Below are positions 21,780 to 34,352 of a DNA stretch of 45,500 nucleotides, in pieces. This DNA comes from Chromera velia. Its lineage: Eukaryota > Sar > Chromeraceae. Under the pieces are notes generated by a model. The model was not told the DNA's origin, ran no database searches, and saw only the letters and a program-made list of their open reading frames with translations. Location of the stretch: contig JAHBMJ010004442.1 in NCBI GenBank assembly GCA_018398765.1, forward strand, positions 34,413 through 79,912. Direction: 5' to 3'. Numbering within the stretch: position 1 is the first letter of the stretch; every line of letters starts with the position of its first letter. Made by a program: the position numbers and the translations under genes.

Positions 21780-24274
21780 AGGGCAATCGGAGATGGGGTC
21801 GACGTGAGAGAAGGAGAGGAGTGAGAAGTGAAAAAAGGGAGTAAAAGCTCAATGGACATTGGCTTTGTAAAGGGGTCAGCCACGTTGGAATGGGAAGGGA
21901 CGAACGAAAGGCGGATGGAAGCTTCATTCAGCGCATCACAGACGGAAAGGGTGTGTAGAACGAGTGTGCAGGGCGATTTTTCGATGATGCAGAGCTGAAG
22001 TGACTCTATGACAAATTGGAGGGCACGCTCGGTCAGACGGGGCATCTCACTGAAAACCAGCTTCAGCAAGTCATTGGAGTCTACCCCCACTTCAGCCGTG
22101 ACTCCCGCTTTCCAGACGCACCTCAAGACAGGCAAAAGACACTCTAAGAAATCAACAAGGTCATGAGCAGCATAGAGTTCAGCTCGGGTGGAAGACCGGG
22201 CGACTCGCTTTTGGGAAAATGCCCGCCAGTGTAGGATGGCAGACTTCAAAGTGAAGAGCCACCCAGACTGTGGATGCGCATTTCCGGCAGACCCCAATGC
22301 GGCATCGCTCCATGACTTAGTGGAGAGGGGGGATGATGTGGAAGGGACGTCAGAGCGAGAGATATGGAGGATGCGGGAGGTGGCGGTGCATCGGGCATAA
22401 CGGAGAAGGGAAAGGAGATAATCAGCGTCGGCATGAGTGGGAGCGGAAGAATGACGGCTTAGTTGATTGCACCCTTGTGACAAGTCGGGGCGAGTGTCTC
22501 GTGCAACCCACGAAAGACACCCCAACCTTTTATGAAAGGCTTTTCCTTCCTGGGCTGTCAAGAGACGGGGCGGTTCAGAGGGAAGCTCGCGAGACGATGG
22601 GGGGAGGGGGAACAAATCAGGAGGAAGAGTAGGGATGGAAGAGGGAATGGAAGCAGAAGAATCTGCAGAATCCCCCATACCCTCACGGAGGGGAAGAGAC
22701 AGGAAGTACTCGGTTTGGTGGATATGCACAGAGTCCCGTGACACATTGAAATCCACCCCTGCCCAGCGGAGGGTTCCATTCTTGGGTTTGGTGATCTTCA
22801 TCTGGTAACCTCCTTTGGCTGCAATCTCGCGTGCTAGCTGAACTGCAGACCGACCAATAGGCAGGATGGCAAAGTCATCAACAAACGTGGGAAGGATACC
22901 AAGGAGATGGGAAGTGGGGGCCTCAGGCTTACCCGTCCATTTCCACCACATTCCTCGAACAGAGGAAGGCACCCACCCTGCTGCTGCGAGCGTCTTGTTG
23001 CGAGAGCGGTCCCACAAATTTCCAGAGTCACGGAGCCCGTAAAGCGCGCGGTTGAGGAGCCACAGGAACTTCCCATGGTCTGGGTGATCTTTTGGGGGAT
23101 GGACATAAAGGGAATCGGGACGGAGAGCCGTGAGGTACGCTGTTTTCACATCGGCCACAACGATTTCACGGGGGTCAAAGTCGGAGTGAGCAAAGGCCAT
23201 GGCAAGGGCAATGTGCATAACAGACTGGGAAGCGGTAGTGCAGGACGTTGTAACTCCTTCACGGCGGTCGAAAAAAGGAGTGCCATCAGCAACAACTCGA
23301 GACTTGTACTTCCAAGAACCTTCCTTGACACACTTCTTGGTGTCAACAAAATGGGTGGGCACAGCAGAGCGGCGGTGCGCGGCGTCTACTTTTGCAATTG
23401 GGACTCGCTTGTATGCATCATTGTCGGCGAGTGATTGTAACTCTGCGGCGCGGGGCTTGGCTCGCCCGTCGAGCTGTGCTACTGTGAGCCCCTGGCGTGG
23501 GAGAGGAGTGTGGGTGGTGGCAGCTTGGAATGCACTGGGCCCCACCTCAGTGTCCTCGTTCCACAAATACATAACAGACGCACCTGCAACTAGAGTCGGG
23601 TAGGGGGGGGGAGGGAAGATGGCAGCCGCGGCTGCTGAGGAGGCAAGTGAATCGAAAGACAACCGATCGGTGGGGAACACTGTTTCTGAGCTTGCAAGGA
23701 GAACACTTCGGTAAGTGTCACAGAGGTGGGAGGGGAGAGTCCCCTCGGCAGAGAGGACAATGTTTCGCTCAACAACCTCTTCTGGAACTAGAAAGCAAAG
23801 CTCGGGCCCACACCTAGAAGGTTTTTGCGCACCGTACAAAAGTTTGGGGCGGCCCCTGAGAGGGCACCATGCAGGCTGCATGCGTCGGCTTGCAAGAGGC
23901 TGCTTGCCGTGTGATCTCCATGCCTGAACCTCAACCCGTCCCTCACCTTTAGGGTCGACAGCACGGACGCTACCAAGGAAACAGCGTCCTGTGTTCTCAT
24001 CCCACCAAAAAATGAGCTCATCTTTACCAAAATCAGTGATGTCAAACTTGGGAGAGGGCGGCTGGTCAGACAAACACTGTATGTCTGAAGACTGCTGCGG
24101 TTGCTGTGGCTGCGCCTGGTGAGGAGACCTAATAGATGTGTCCAGGCGCTCGGAAGGGGAGTCCGACGGCAACGGAATGACATAGACAGGGTCTGGGTGG
24201 GGGCTGTCATTGGGACGGATGCACCTGCAATGCGACAGGATAGGCCGTCCAGAAGGAAGACGCAATCGGAACAC
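21780..24274 (-). pseudogene. Copia reverse transcriptase and RNase H region (fossil)
   Basis: The reverse transcriptase core is recognisable from KSRVVADG, VVADVKTAYL, LNRALYGLRDSG and the catalytic FVDDF, which is YVDD in most copia elements. RNase H follows (SDAAL, STRAELYA, and SNVADPFTKP near the end), the order typical of Ty1/copia. It belongs to the broken element described above. Confidence 0.9.
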
Positions 24275-24282
24275 ATGCTCAC

Positions 24283-26395
24283 TTATGCGCTGCAGAACAG
24301 TCGCAGAAGTGTAGAGGGGTGCAAGCTTAGCGCAGGGATGGTCAGGGTGATGGTAGAGGACGGATGAGCCAATGGGGAATGGGGACGTCTCGGCAGAGGG
24401 GCGACGGGAGGTCTGAAGGAGGTCACGCAGGGCGTTGATGGGAGGATTGGGTGGCTGGGCACCCCAGCGTCGCTCAAATGGGCTCTTGTGAGTGGATCCT
24501 CGAGGCTGACGATTGTATTTGGCTGTGGCAAGGGAAGCAAACTCCTTCTAATGCGAATCGTCAAGACCTTGATCTCTGAGAATGCCCCGCAAAATCGTGA
24601 GCCACTCACGATGGGAACGCTCTGTTTTGCCGAGAGAGTGGTGGCTGCCTACAGGGGTCAAGGGGTTTGTGGCTTCCCGCTCAGCCAACCACTCATACCA
24701 ATCACCTTAAAATTCGGTCCCATGATCGGTCATCACCTCAGGGGTGAGATCACCCTCCAGACTGCGGGACCAACAATCATAGGCGGCACGGATTGTGGCA
24801 GAATCTTTTGTTTCGACTACCTCTTGAGCGAGCCAGTCATCATGCTGGTCTTGGATGTGCAATGAATACCCCCTTTTCAACCCCATCACAAGGTCACAAC
24901 ATACTCGCTGCCCGGGGCGATCGACCTTCAAAGACCCCCGGGTGCCGTCTCCCCCATGCCTTGGCTTCACATGCGCACACGTACCCCCTCGGATGCATAG
25001 GAGCAGGGCGCGTTGAACGGCACGGCGGGAAATACTGCTGCAACCGGGAAGAAGGTCAAAAAGGGACGCACGAAGGGAATGCCAAGTGGCCTCGATGCTT
25101 GCGTGTCCTAACCATTCGTGATGTGCGCGGATGAGTTCATCAACAGTGGCTTTGATGGAGATGGGGGGGGGGTCCTGTAAGAAAGAAGATTTTGGTTGCT
25201 GAGAAGGAGGCTGATTGGAGGCTAGAAAACTGTTACAAGATGATGAAACGGGGGGAGAGACAGCGGATTCTCCCGAATAGGTTTTCACAACATGAGACTG
25301 GGTACGATTTCCCCGATGCTGCTTCTTCTGTTTGGCTGCCTTCAAACGAGCGGGGAGGTGCCCATTTGCGAGAACAACTGGAGAAGGAGACAACGGAGGG
25401 GACACAGGTGATGCAGAGTCCACCGCAATGGCCGCTGGAGACACAGAAGGGGAATTCAAAGCGGGTGGGGACTCGGGCGGGGAAGTCCCGTCTATCTCTA
25501 GAGGCAGAAAAAATAGATCATTTGCTGTACGGAGAAAATTGATAACGGTGGAGGGGAGTGCTAAGGATCCAGTCCGATAGTCAAATCGCGTGCCTAGTTT
25601 GATGAGACGCTGATTGCTGATGAGTGGGAGGGTGATTGTTTCTGTTTCCATGATGGACGGTTTCAACACAGCAGGCTGCCCATTTAGTTTGCAAGGAATG
25701 GTGGCACGGCGCCGCATCCTCACTTTCGTTCGACAAGCAGTAACAACGGAAAGAGGTGTCGGCAAATCAGTCTCAGTCCATTGCAACCCTAACTCTTCAG
25801 CATGCTTGTTCAGCCAGCCACGAGTGCACGTAGTGCCACTTGCACCCAGATCAAGCAAACATGCAAAACCGTCAAAAGAGAAACCAGAAGAAACAGGAAG
25901 AGAAAAAGCTGACTGTGATAAATGCCCTACAGCGGCAGCTGTAGGGAAGGCCTCCAAATCTGTATCCGATGCCTCTGACTCATTCGTCTCGCCAGTTAAG
26001 GCCCCTCCCTGCTGACTAGCTCGCCCCTTCCCTGATCCTGTAGACTGTCTCCCCTTCTTTCTCTGCCCGCCCCCATTCCCGCCGGACCCGCCCCTGCCTC
26101 CGCTGTAGCCGTAGGCTCTCAAGAGGGCAAAGTGGTCACGGGCGAGGTCACAGTCACCAGTCTTGTATCCCCAGTGATCACAATCGCTGCAGTAGTGCTG
26201 TTTCAGGCACTCTTCGGGACGGTGGGTCTTGTGTTCACAGTGAGGGCGCTTGCGAGACGGCCCACTCGCACGGGGCCAAAGGTGGCCAGTGGAAGAGCGA
26301 CCCGTTAGCTGCAACGGAAAAACAAGAGGGCCCGTTAGCTGCCAGTGGAAGAGCGACCCCGGTAGGGAGACAGGAAAAACAAGAGGGCTGGGCAA
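24283..26395 (-). pseudogene. Copia zinc knuckle, protease and integrase region (fossil)
   Basis: A Cys/His cluster (CSDCDHWGYKTGDC), an aspartic-protease motif (LLDLGASGT), a His/Cys integrase zinc site (HEWLGHAS) and the start of the integrase core (CCDLVMG) appear in that order. This matches the pol order of copia elements. Confidence 0.85.
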
Positions 26396-26410
26396 AGTGG
26401 CGGAATTTAG

Positions 26411-27277
26411 CTACCATACCATCATCTGCATCGAAAGGCATATGGAGGGCGATGCTGCTCTCAAAATTCGGAAATGCCGTTGATGAGGACCATGCAGGGA
26501 AGCGAGCTGCCCCTGATGGCGGGTGAGGGGGTCAAGGAGGGGAACGAGCTTCTTCTCCACCCTCCAAGTGCTGAGATCGGTTTTGTCTCCCACCCCAGAC
26601 CACACAGGGACAATCTCTTCCTGCAACGAGATACGGGAAATTTCTCGGCAGGCTGCCTTCACCGTCTCGATGTACTTCTTAACGTTGGAGGAGTCGGAAG
26701 TGGACAGAGTAAAAAGGGAGCGGAAGTTTGTGAACATCCGCTTGTGTTCGGTTTCCCCCGACGACTGCAAGATGACATTCTTGCAGTGTTCAACATCATC
26801 AGACTCGGGGGGGGAGAGATCTGAGACAAGATCGTAGAGCTCAGGGTATTTTTGCAAACCCTGGTGGAATGCTGCTGCACGGATGTCTAACGGCGCACTC
26901 GCAGGCTGCAATTTGCAGTGGTCTTCAAACGCCTTGACAATCGCGACTCTACCTCCGTGAGTGTCCTTGAAGGGGAGCTCGCACTTCCATGGGGCGAATT
27001 TCCCCGTGTCAGTGGTGGGGGTAGGAGTGACTGTCGGAGACGGAACAGAAGCGAGAACAGAAGTGGACTGAGAAAGAAACAACTGCGCCAATTTGTTGAT
27101 ATTGGCGGTCAACAAGTCCAAGTCAGAGGGGCTGGGGCTTTGATCAGAAGGGCCTTTGGAGATAAAATGGCCATCGGCCCCTCGAGGTTGGTCTCCGTCC
27201 ATCAGAGAGGGAAAGCTACACTCTGATACAGACCAACCGACCCTGAGAAGAAAGAGGAAAGAACCAACTGCTACCAT
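26411..27277 (-). pseudogene. Copia gag-like region (fossil)
   Basis: This is the first frame after the 5' LTR, Ser/Pro-rich at first, then helical. It has no strong motif; its identity rests on position between the LTR and the zinc knuckle. Its frame begins right at the LTR edge. Confidence 0.75.
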
Positions 27278-27576
27278 GAAGAGAACTAGAATGGTCCAGT
27301 TAAGGACATCAGTCTAGTCACTTACACGGTTCTCTATACAGGAATAATAATGCAAGATGTTTGTCCGGCTTCTGCTCTCATCGATCGATAGTTGTTCTAT
27401 CGAATCATCCTGAGCATTTCACTGAGCAATTTCACAACATAGATTGACGCATGTATTTTCTCCGTCTCCGTAATGTCTCAAACCGCGCCGCACCGATAGG
27501 CAACGCAGCAGCACGGGACCGCTAAGTCGGGCCGACCAATGCACGCCCGCCTCCTCTCTATAAGTAGCTGATTACA
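27277..27576 (-). repeat. 5' LTR of the copia element
   Basis: This is the partner of 21446-21746, with about 8 differences, mostly transitions. GTTCT follows at 27577-27581. Transcription of the element would start here and run leftward. Confidence 0.95.
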
Positions 27577-27581
27577 GTTCT

Positions 27582-28530
27582 AGATTTGAATGGAATAGAA
27601 AGCCTAGCTCACAGGCGTCTCCTCAGTCAGTTGAAGCTCCGAAGTCATTGTGAGTGTTTTGCTTCCTCTGCTTGCTCTGTGGTTGTCCTTTTGGAGCAGC
27701 GCTGCTTGTTTCGGAGTGAGGGAACACCTGGCGACTCCGGGCCCGGGGCCTCAACTGCGTCAAGAAACTGGGGGAACAAGAAGTTTGCAAAGCCGTCTCC
27801 GACTGTTGCAGAAGAAGCTCATAGTGTTAGGAGCTGGTAGATCGTTTTTAAGCTTTGGCGTGGGTACGGAGAGAGTAGATAAATAAGCAGACAGCCCCAC
27901 ATGGCCGCAGAAGGCTACTAGCTCCCAACTGTTGTTCAAGTATTGTTGAACTGTTGTTTTGGTGTTGCACAACTGTTGCTTAGGTGTTGCATACACAAAA
28001 AAAAAAAAAAAAATAATTAAAACCAATTCTGGTTTACTTTTTTTTTTTGCTCTGATACACCTATATAATAGCTAGCCTTGTAGTATGGTCTATTGATTGA
28101 TCCCTCGTATAAAGTCGTGATAAAGATCCCTCACAAAAACTAGCGCACAAAAGACCCTCTGCTAGCTGTCGCCATATATTCTAGCATGTATCTTCTATAT
28201 ATACACATAGACAGGATTACTTCTACAAAACAAAAGGTTATAAAACGGCGATGGTGTTCAAGAACACCAATAAATCACTTATTACTTAATGTGTTCGAGG
28301 CCAAACTTCCGCCGTGGAAGCCTTAGACCTGCGTGCTTCTTTCATTCTAAATTTCCGGTCAGCATTTAGCTAAGAAGTTAAAATTTTTAATGGTTGATAG
28401 GAACAGTTTAAAGTAAAAACAAAACAATTCATATTTAACTCTCAATCGATTTGATTCTATTTGATTCTCATCATTTGAATGCATATTTAACATCAAAATT
28501 TAGCTTAAATCATAAAGTTGAAGTTAACTA
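27582..28530. other. No gene recognised
   Basis: Before the copia insertion this sequence was continuous with 21440. It holds an imperfect ACTGTTGTT...GTGTTGCA repeat at about 27925-27990 and A-runs. Overlapping frames on both strands at 27586-28026 are unsupported. Confidence 0.4.
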
Positions 28531-28752
28531 GGCGACGCACAGTGGTAAAAAAAAAAAATAGACATGTCAAAATTTTTTTTTTTTTATAGTCTGGTGGTTA
28601 AAGGTCCAAGCAAACTTAGCAAAGGTGGGTTTTGTAGTTAGATATGTTTTTGTTATATGTTTAGCACTTCCAATAAAATAAAAAAAAAAAAATAAAAAAG
28701 ATTAGGCTTCTCCAGATTTTTTTTTTCTTTTTTTTTATCACTGTGCGTCGCC
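28531..28752. mobile_element. MITE with TA target duplication (Tc1/mariner-like)
   Basis: GGCGACGCACAGTGGTAAAA at the left end faces its reverse complement at the right, with one mismatch in the first 20 bases. TA flanks both ends (28529-28530 and 28753-28754), the duplication expected of Tc1/mariner elements. It is 222 bp and holds no coding frame. Long A and T runs continue the inverted repeat inward, so the whole unit could fold into one hairpin. Confidence 0.8.
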
Positions 28753-28754
28753 TA

Positions 28755-29143
28755 GGAAGTTAAATGCTAAACTAATCTCCTCAATGCCTAGCCCGACCGG
28801 GTTTATGTAGCTATGACTGACAAAAACTTAAAAATTAAAAAAAAACGAGAAAAAAAATGCTATAAAACAATATTTTTCCTATTGAATTGAAAATTTAATA
28901 GAAACTGGTTAGTGAAGGCAATTCAAGTTTTAACTTTAGGTGGCAGATAGGAGATATTGGGCGCACAGTAGGGGGACGTTCCGATGGTAGATGGGGTGGG
29001 TGGGCGAAGGGGAGATCGATGATGGTTAAACGTATGAGCCTAAGATGGTGGGGTAAGTTTGGGTATATTCGAGTGGTCCGTCTTTAGACTATCTGTATCT
29101 ACGTATGCGTGTATACGTGCGTGCATGTATGTACGCATATATT

Positions 29144-29194
<51 letters not shown>

Positions 29195-29300
29195 ATGTCC
29201 GTGCGTGCGTGCGTGTGTGTGTGTGTATGTGTATGACAATGTATGTATGCACGCGTGCGTGTATATGAGTATGTGTGTACAGAGAGTGCCGGGGGGGGCT
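28755..29300. other. No gene; (GT)n microsatellite
   Basis: AT-rich sequence leads to (TG)n with GTAT and GCGT variants at about 29145-29240. Frames here come from the repeat alone. Confidence 0.6.
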
Positions 29301-29301
29301 G

Positions 29302-29980
29302 GTAAGTGATAAGTGATAAGTGATTAGTGGTGCCCTAGAGCACTGTCGCCGTTTTGTCTTATAGAGGTCGCCTCCACAAACGGCAGAGGGGTGTACCTTA
29401 TCACTGAGGCTCAGACCACACCTCGTAGCCCGCCTAGTTTCCCAGGCCACTAACAAACAACAATCTGTCTGCGCTTTATATGCTTTGGTCTATGGGCTGC
29501 TTAGAAGGGACTGTTCCAAAAATCGATCCAATGACACAGGACAAAAGGACACTTTGGCTTTGTGCACGTCCTCTCTCCATTCTTCTCTCAGCGATTTCTC
29601 CTTCTCCCTCCCCCAGCTGTCTTCTTGCTTCCATTGCTTCCAGGATGGTCTTGTATTCTTCTTTTCTTCTTTTTGTTCCTCCTTTTCTTTTTATGATCAC
29701 TCCGTGTCTCTGTGTTAGCACTGTTTCATCTAACGAGCTTCCAGATGCGTACCTTCCTGGGCTTTCTTTGAACACTCTTCTTCTAAACACCGCCTTCCCC
29801 AGAAACTCATCCACCGCACTATACCCTTCATTCATCAAGAATTTGAACAGAGCCTCAGTGTGCAGTCTTCCTCTTTGTTCTTCTCTTTTCTCTCTGCAAA
29901 CTTCTCTTGCTCTCTTTTCTCTTCCCTCGTTCCAGTTTGCTCCTAATATTCTATATATGTGCGCTCTTTCTCAATCATAA
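29302..29980 (-). mobile_element. Diverged repeat-family copy, left (VDEFLG frame with microsatellite tail)
   Basis: On the minus strand a frame of about 160 residues, extending above its first ATG at 29838, contains FLMNEGYSAVDEFLG and FRRRVFKESPGRY, and ends at 29476. About 24 of 34 residues in this stretch match the copy at 45018-45500. Downstream, a terminus with CTAGGG is followed by tandem CACTTAT units at 29302-29330, like the tail of a non-LTR retrotransposon. A LINE 3' end is my best guess, but a host gene family with repeats inserted beside it is possible. No reverse transcriptase is visible here. Confidence 0.5.
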
Positions 29981-30368
29981 ATCAGACACTCAGTCAGCAT
30001 ATGAATCTCGTCCTCCAACACCTCTGTTTCCATCTATCCTTCGTAAAAAGAGCAAAGTCTCTCCTCCCATAGCACTCTCTGCTCTCCTCTTTCTGGCACT
30101 TTTCCTTTTGTTCCCGCTGTACGTAGAAGACATGTTTTACCAAAAGATGGAACTACAAAAAAGTCAATCTGCGTCTTTTTATGGATGTTTCACCTCCAAC
30201 GCTGTCTGATTTTCATTCTTTTTATTACTGCACTCAGAGGGACATAATTCTATGACTTCTGAGAGATGGCAAAATTTTTGTAACTACACTTCTTTTCAGT
30301 TCTTTATCTGAAATCTTAGTAAACATTGCGTTCACTCTCTGAATTCTTTTTGTATTTATCATTTCGTT

Positions 30369-30600
30369 CTATCTCTTTCTGTCTGGGATATGATCGAGCC
30401 TCTCTCCATCGGCATGGATGATGTCTGGGCACGTCGTCAGATGCTGCTGCTTGTCTACATTCTCTCCAAACAACTGGATGCAAAAACCACAAAAATCTTT
30501 CCCACAAAACCCACAAGTCAGCACGCCATAAAGCTTAAAGTCTGCAAAACGTTCTCCACACGAAGGACAAGACAAAAAAATCACATAGTCAATCAGATAG
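30369..30600 (-). pseudogene. Zinc-cluster fragment
   Basis: A minus-strand frame encodes CPSCGERFADF, LTCGFCGKDFCGFC and HLTTCPD: four Cys pairs or His-Cys sites arranged like a compact RBR-type or LINE C-terminal zinc module. Its upstream part runs straight into a CAAT repeat that encodes the first residues, so the N-terminal part is lost or never existed. It lies about 0.4 kb upstream, on the same strand, of the VDEFLG frame and may once have belonged with it. I cannot tell a host ubiquitin-ligase-like protein from a retrotransposon protein. Confidence 0.4.
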
Positions 30601-30604
30601 TTTG

Positions 30605-30607
30605 CAT

Positions 30608-30650
<43 letters not shown>

Positions 30651-30655
30651 TAGTT

Positions 30656-30694
<39 letters not shown>

Positions 30695-30870
30695 TACAAT
30701 CAATGAATCAATCGATCAATCAATCAATCAATCAAATTCGAAATTTGAATAAATCAATCAATGAATCAATCGTTTAATCAATCAATCAATCAATTAATCA
30801 ATTCATTAATGAATCAATCAATCATTCAATCAATCATTCAATCAATTAATCGATCAATCAGTAAGCCGAC
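30605..30870. repeat. (CAAT)n microsatellite
   Basis: About 265 bases of imperfect tandem ATCA units. On the minus strand it directly follows TCTAGATGTCGGCTTAC-like sequence (about 30890), so it could be the 3' tail of a retrotransposed element lying at 30870-30960. Confidence 0.85.
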
Positions 30871-31422
30871 ATCTAGCGGTAGAATGCGGTAGACCACGGG
30901 GATTTCCTTAAGGATTCGCGGAAAATAAAATCCTATCCTATTCTATCTTAGTGGTGATAAGTGTGATGATCGACCTAGTTATCGATACAACCAAAGTACT
31001 TGGCAGCACTCACCCGAGGCGGGTTAAAGACTCAATGAAGAGTAATACTACAAAACTTATAGTACTACATATAGTATAAAATACTATAAAAGTTAGTATT
31101 AAGACCCAATCAATCCAGGCTAATATAGAAAGGGTCCTAATTTTACATCCATGGGATTAAATCCATTTCGAGATGAATTTCCTAGTGAATTTCAGTCAAC
31201 TCTACAATCAACTCAGTAATTAAAAACCCAGAAAATGTTTTAAACTCTAGTTTAAACTAAAACGTAGTCTTTGACAGTACTGCCGCTACTACCGCACAGA
31301 GATCAGGCTCAAACAAAACATCATAATCTAGAAGCTAGATCTGTGTGGCAAGTTCAAAGCCTGAGTATTATTTCAAGCAGGCTTTTAAGCAGCAGCACTG
31401 CTTCATGTGACTGAGTCGTTTT
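30871..31422. other. No gene recognised
   Basis: The right part is AT-rich with repeated AGTACTA/TAGTATTA strings. The last bases are the likely 3' UTR of the minus-strand gene ending at 31423. Confidence 0.4.
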
Positions 31423-32595
31423 TCATCTTCCTCCTTGCGTGGAGCTCTGACCGTGATGGTGGCCCCGCCCTGCGTGGTGCCATCCTTCGTCTTCCCTTCC
31501 CTCTCCTCGACGGCCTCCACGGTCTCGATCTTCGCGATGATCTTCGTCCCTCTCCCACTCTCTGCGTCCTCCTCCTCGACCACCCCTGAAACTGTCTCGG
31601 TCTCTGTCTCGATCGCGGTGATAGGAGGAATCTCCGTGACCGCCTCTGTCGTCTCTCCACCGACCCCCTCTATCTCTGTCTCTGTCTCTGCCCCAGTCTC
31701 TGTCTTTGTCATCTCTGTTGTCTGTTCTCCAATTTCCTCCTCCTGATCCTCCCCCCCTCCCTCCTCTATCTCTACTCCATGAATCCCCCTCTCTGTCTCT
31801 ATCTCGACCTCCGTGGTCTCCCCTCCATCCGTCCCTGTCTCTTTCTCTATCTCTCCACCCTCCATCTCTTTCTCTGTCTCTGCGGGAATGATCTCGACCC
31901 TGCCAGTCTCTCCTGCTGTCTCTGTCAAAGGAATCTTCCTCTCTCGACTCTCTAGAATCTCTCTCTCTTCTCCATTGAGAATCTCTTGCGCCCTCTCTTC
32001 GATCTCTGTCTCTGTCTCTCCTTCCCTCGTCTCTCCAACCTCTTTCTCCCTCCTCCACTCTTCTGCTGCCCCCCCCTGATGTCCTCGAGGGTCTACCCTG
32101 GTCTTCCTCTCTTTCTCTTTCTCTGTGTCTGTCGTTGTCCCTCTCAGACACACGACTCTTTCGCTCTCCTCCTGCCTCTCTTTCGTCTCTGTCCTTTCTT
32201 GTTTCCTTGGACACAGCCTCCCGATCATCTTCTGCTTCTGCCTTTGTGTTTTCATCTGCCTCCCCTGCAACTGCGAGTGCCTTCTCTTTCTCTGCCTGTG
32301 CCTGGTCCTGCCTGAAGAGAGTCTCCAAGTCGATATCTTTCGCGTTCCCTCCAGCAATCACCTCAGCCAGCAGCATCAACTCCTCCTCTGTCTTCGCATC
32401 TGCCGCGCGTTGCTGCAGGAAGGGGGGGAAGAGAGGCAGGAGGAGCTCAAGGAAAGATGAATGAACTCGATCGATCCATGCTTCTCTTCTTGCACTAGCC
32501 CAGATGCTGTAGCTGAAAGACGGAAAAACACCGAGTGAGAAAGAAAAGCTGGGGTAGCAAGGCACGAGCGCGCACGCACGAGAAAGAAGAAAGAA

Positions 32596-32627
<32 letters not shown>

Positions 32628-34318
32628 AAAAAAAAAGAAAGAAAGAAAGAAACAGAAAGAAAGAAAGAAACAGAAAGAAAGAAACAGAAAGAAAGAAAGA
32701 AAGAAAGAAAAGAAAGAAAGAAAGAAAGAAAGAAAGAAGACAAGGAGGGAGACGACTGCCTTGTCAGGTGCAGACTCTGTGGGACGCAAAAGACTATCGT
32801 GGGGTGGGTCTCTCTTTCGCGTAATGCGCACCTGATCTGTTCTGCTGTCTCTGCCTTCTGCAAAAGAAAACCCAAACGAAAGGACAGACCAACGGACCTG
32901 CAACCACCTAAGGAAGTTGATCTGATCCTGCCAGAGAACTTCCAGAGCCGGCCGAAGTCGTCTGAAGGAACAGAAACGACAGAGGAACAGAACAGAGACA
33001 GAAGAAGGGGAGGAAAAGGGAAGCAAGGACGGTCGTCGAAAGAAACTCAACACCCCCAAATCATCCGACTGATATAAATGAGAGAGAAGAACTGACGAAA
33101 AGACCGGGCGGACAGAAGCCCAAAGGAAAAGCATCTATGTGTCCACACATGCCTCATTCTGCCGTTACGGTACTGGGCGAGAGACGCAGGAATAGGGGCT
33201 CAAAGAGATCTGAAGGCTGCGTGGAGAAATGGAGCCGCACGCACGGGGCCTTGGCAGAAAGAATTGCTGAGGAATGAGTCAAAAAAGGAATGGAAACAAA
33301 ACGAACACAGAATAAAACGCACGGGACAACAATACGTTGTATTAATATCACAATTCCTCCCTTCCAACCTGAAGACTGCGAGAGCGACTTCGTTTGAGAA
33401 TTTCTCCGCATATCCCGGTTCCTCCCTCCACTCCCTTCCTGAGGCAGAGGTCATGTTCTCAAAAAACTTCCAAAGCAACCGAGTGCCCCAGGGACGCTGG
33501 CCATCCAGAGAGACGCTCAGAGGGATCGGACCGTCCTCCCTTCTGCTCTTCAAAAGAATTCGAAACCGGGAATTGACTCGAAACCCCGTCCTGCAATCAG
33601 CTAGGGGTTGTGTTGGTGATAGACACATCTTCTGTCAGTTGGAAGTGACTGCAGGTCTTCTGCATGTCTCTCTCCCATCTCACAGCACAGCACAGCACAC
33701 AAGGAGGGAATCCTCCAACCGCCCTCGCGGAGAGGGTGAGGCAAACGGGTCACAAAGTCCGAAAAGAAAACTGAGGGAAAAGCTGTTGGAAAGAAGTCAG
33801 ATATCGCTCAGCCGTTTGGTGCATGTGCCCCGCTCTCTTTTTCCTTTCTCTCGCTGACATCACCCCCCCTCCCCTCACGTGCCCTCCACCCCAACCCACC
33901 CCCCCTCTCCCCGCTCACCTGTGCACTTCAAATCCCTCGAACAGTGGCAAAAAGAGAGACAGATGGAGGAGGTCGTTCAACTTCGGCATCAAGTTCAGCA
34001 GTAGGTGTCCGCCAGGTTTGAGGAAGAACAGGGCGAGGCGATAGATGTTCTTCGTCAGTCTCATCCGGTAGGCTCTCTGCTCGTCCTCCTCCTTCGTGAC
34101 AACGTCCTGTTGACCTCTGTAGAAAAAACGAAGAATAAACAAAGAGAGTTCTTTGAAAAATGCATGAATGATCACGAAAGATTCTCTTTCCAAGTCGAGA
34201 AGACTTCTTGACCAACGGCGAAAGAATGGGTGAGAGAAAGGAAGAAAAACAAATTTCTGTAGTCCAGCAGTCAAAGAAAGGGTTCAGCGAAAGGCAAGTA
34301 GACAAAAACTCCCTCCCT

Positions 34319-34352
<34 letters not shown>

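Larger units (their letters stand above)
21446..27576 (-). mobile_element. Ty1/copia-type LTR retrotransposon, broken copy
   Basis: The element reads on the minus strand and is about 6.1 kb. Two 0.3 kb LTRs begin TG and end CA, with the 5 bp duplication GTTCT outside both. Just inside the 5' LTR, TGGTAGCAG resembles the primer site for initiator methionine tRNA. An A/G-rich tract precedes the 3' LTR. The order of parts, gag-like, zinc knuckle, protease, integrase, reverse transcriptase, RNase H, is that of copia elements. The reading frame is interrupted in about three places, so this copy looks dead. The LTRs differ at about 8 of 300 positions, suggesting a fairly recent insertion. A short internal duplication lies near 26280-26400. 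Confidence 0.95.

Noticed and set aside
31368-32357. Second 329-codon frame overlapping the FtsJ-like last exon
   Set aside because: It is a shifted reading of the same purine-rich Arg/Asp/Glu repeat. The other frame keeps splice phase with the upstream exons.
32376-33134. Phe/Ser/Leu-rich minus-strand frames
   Set aside because: They come from the (TTTC)n reading of an intronic microsatellite. The short piece with WQDQINFLRWLQ inside is a real exon of the FtsJ-like gene.
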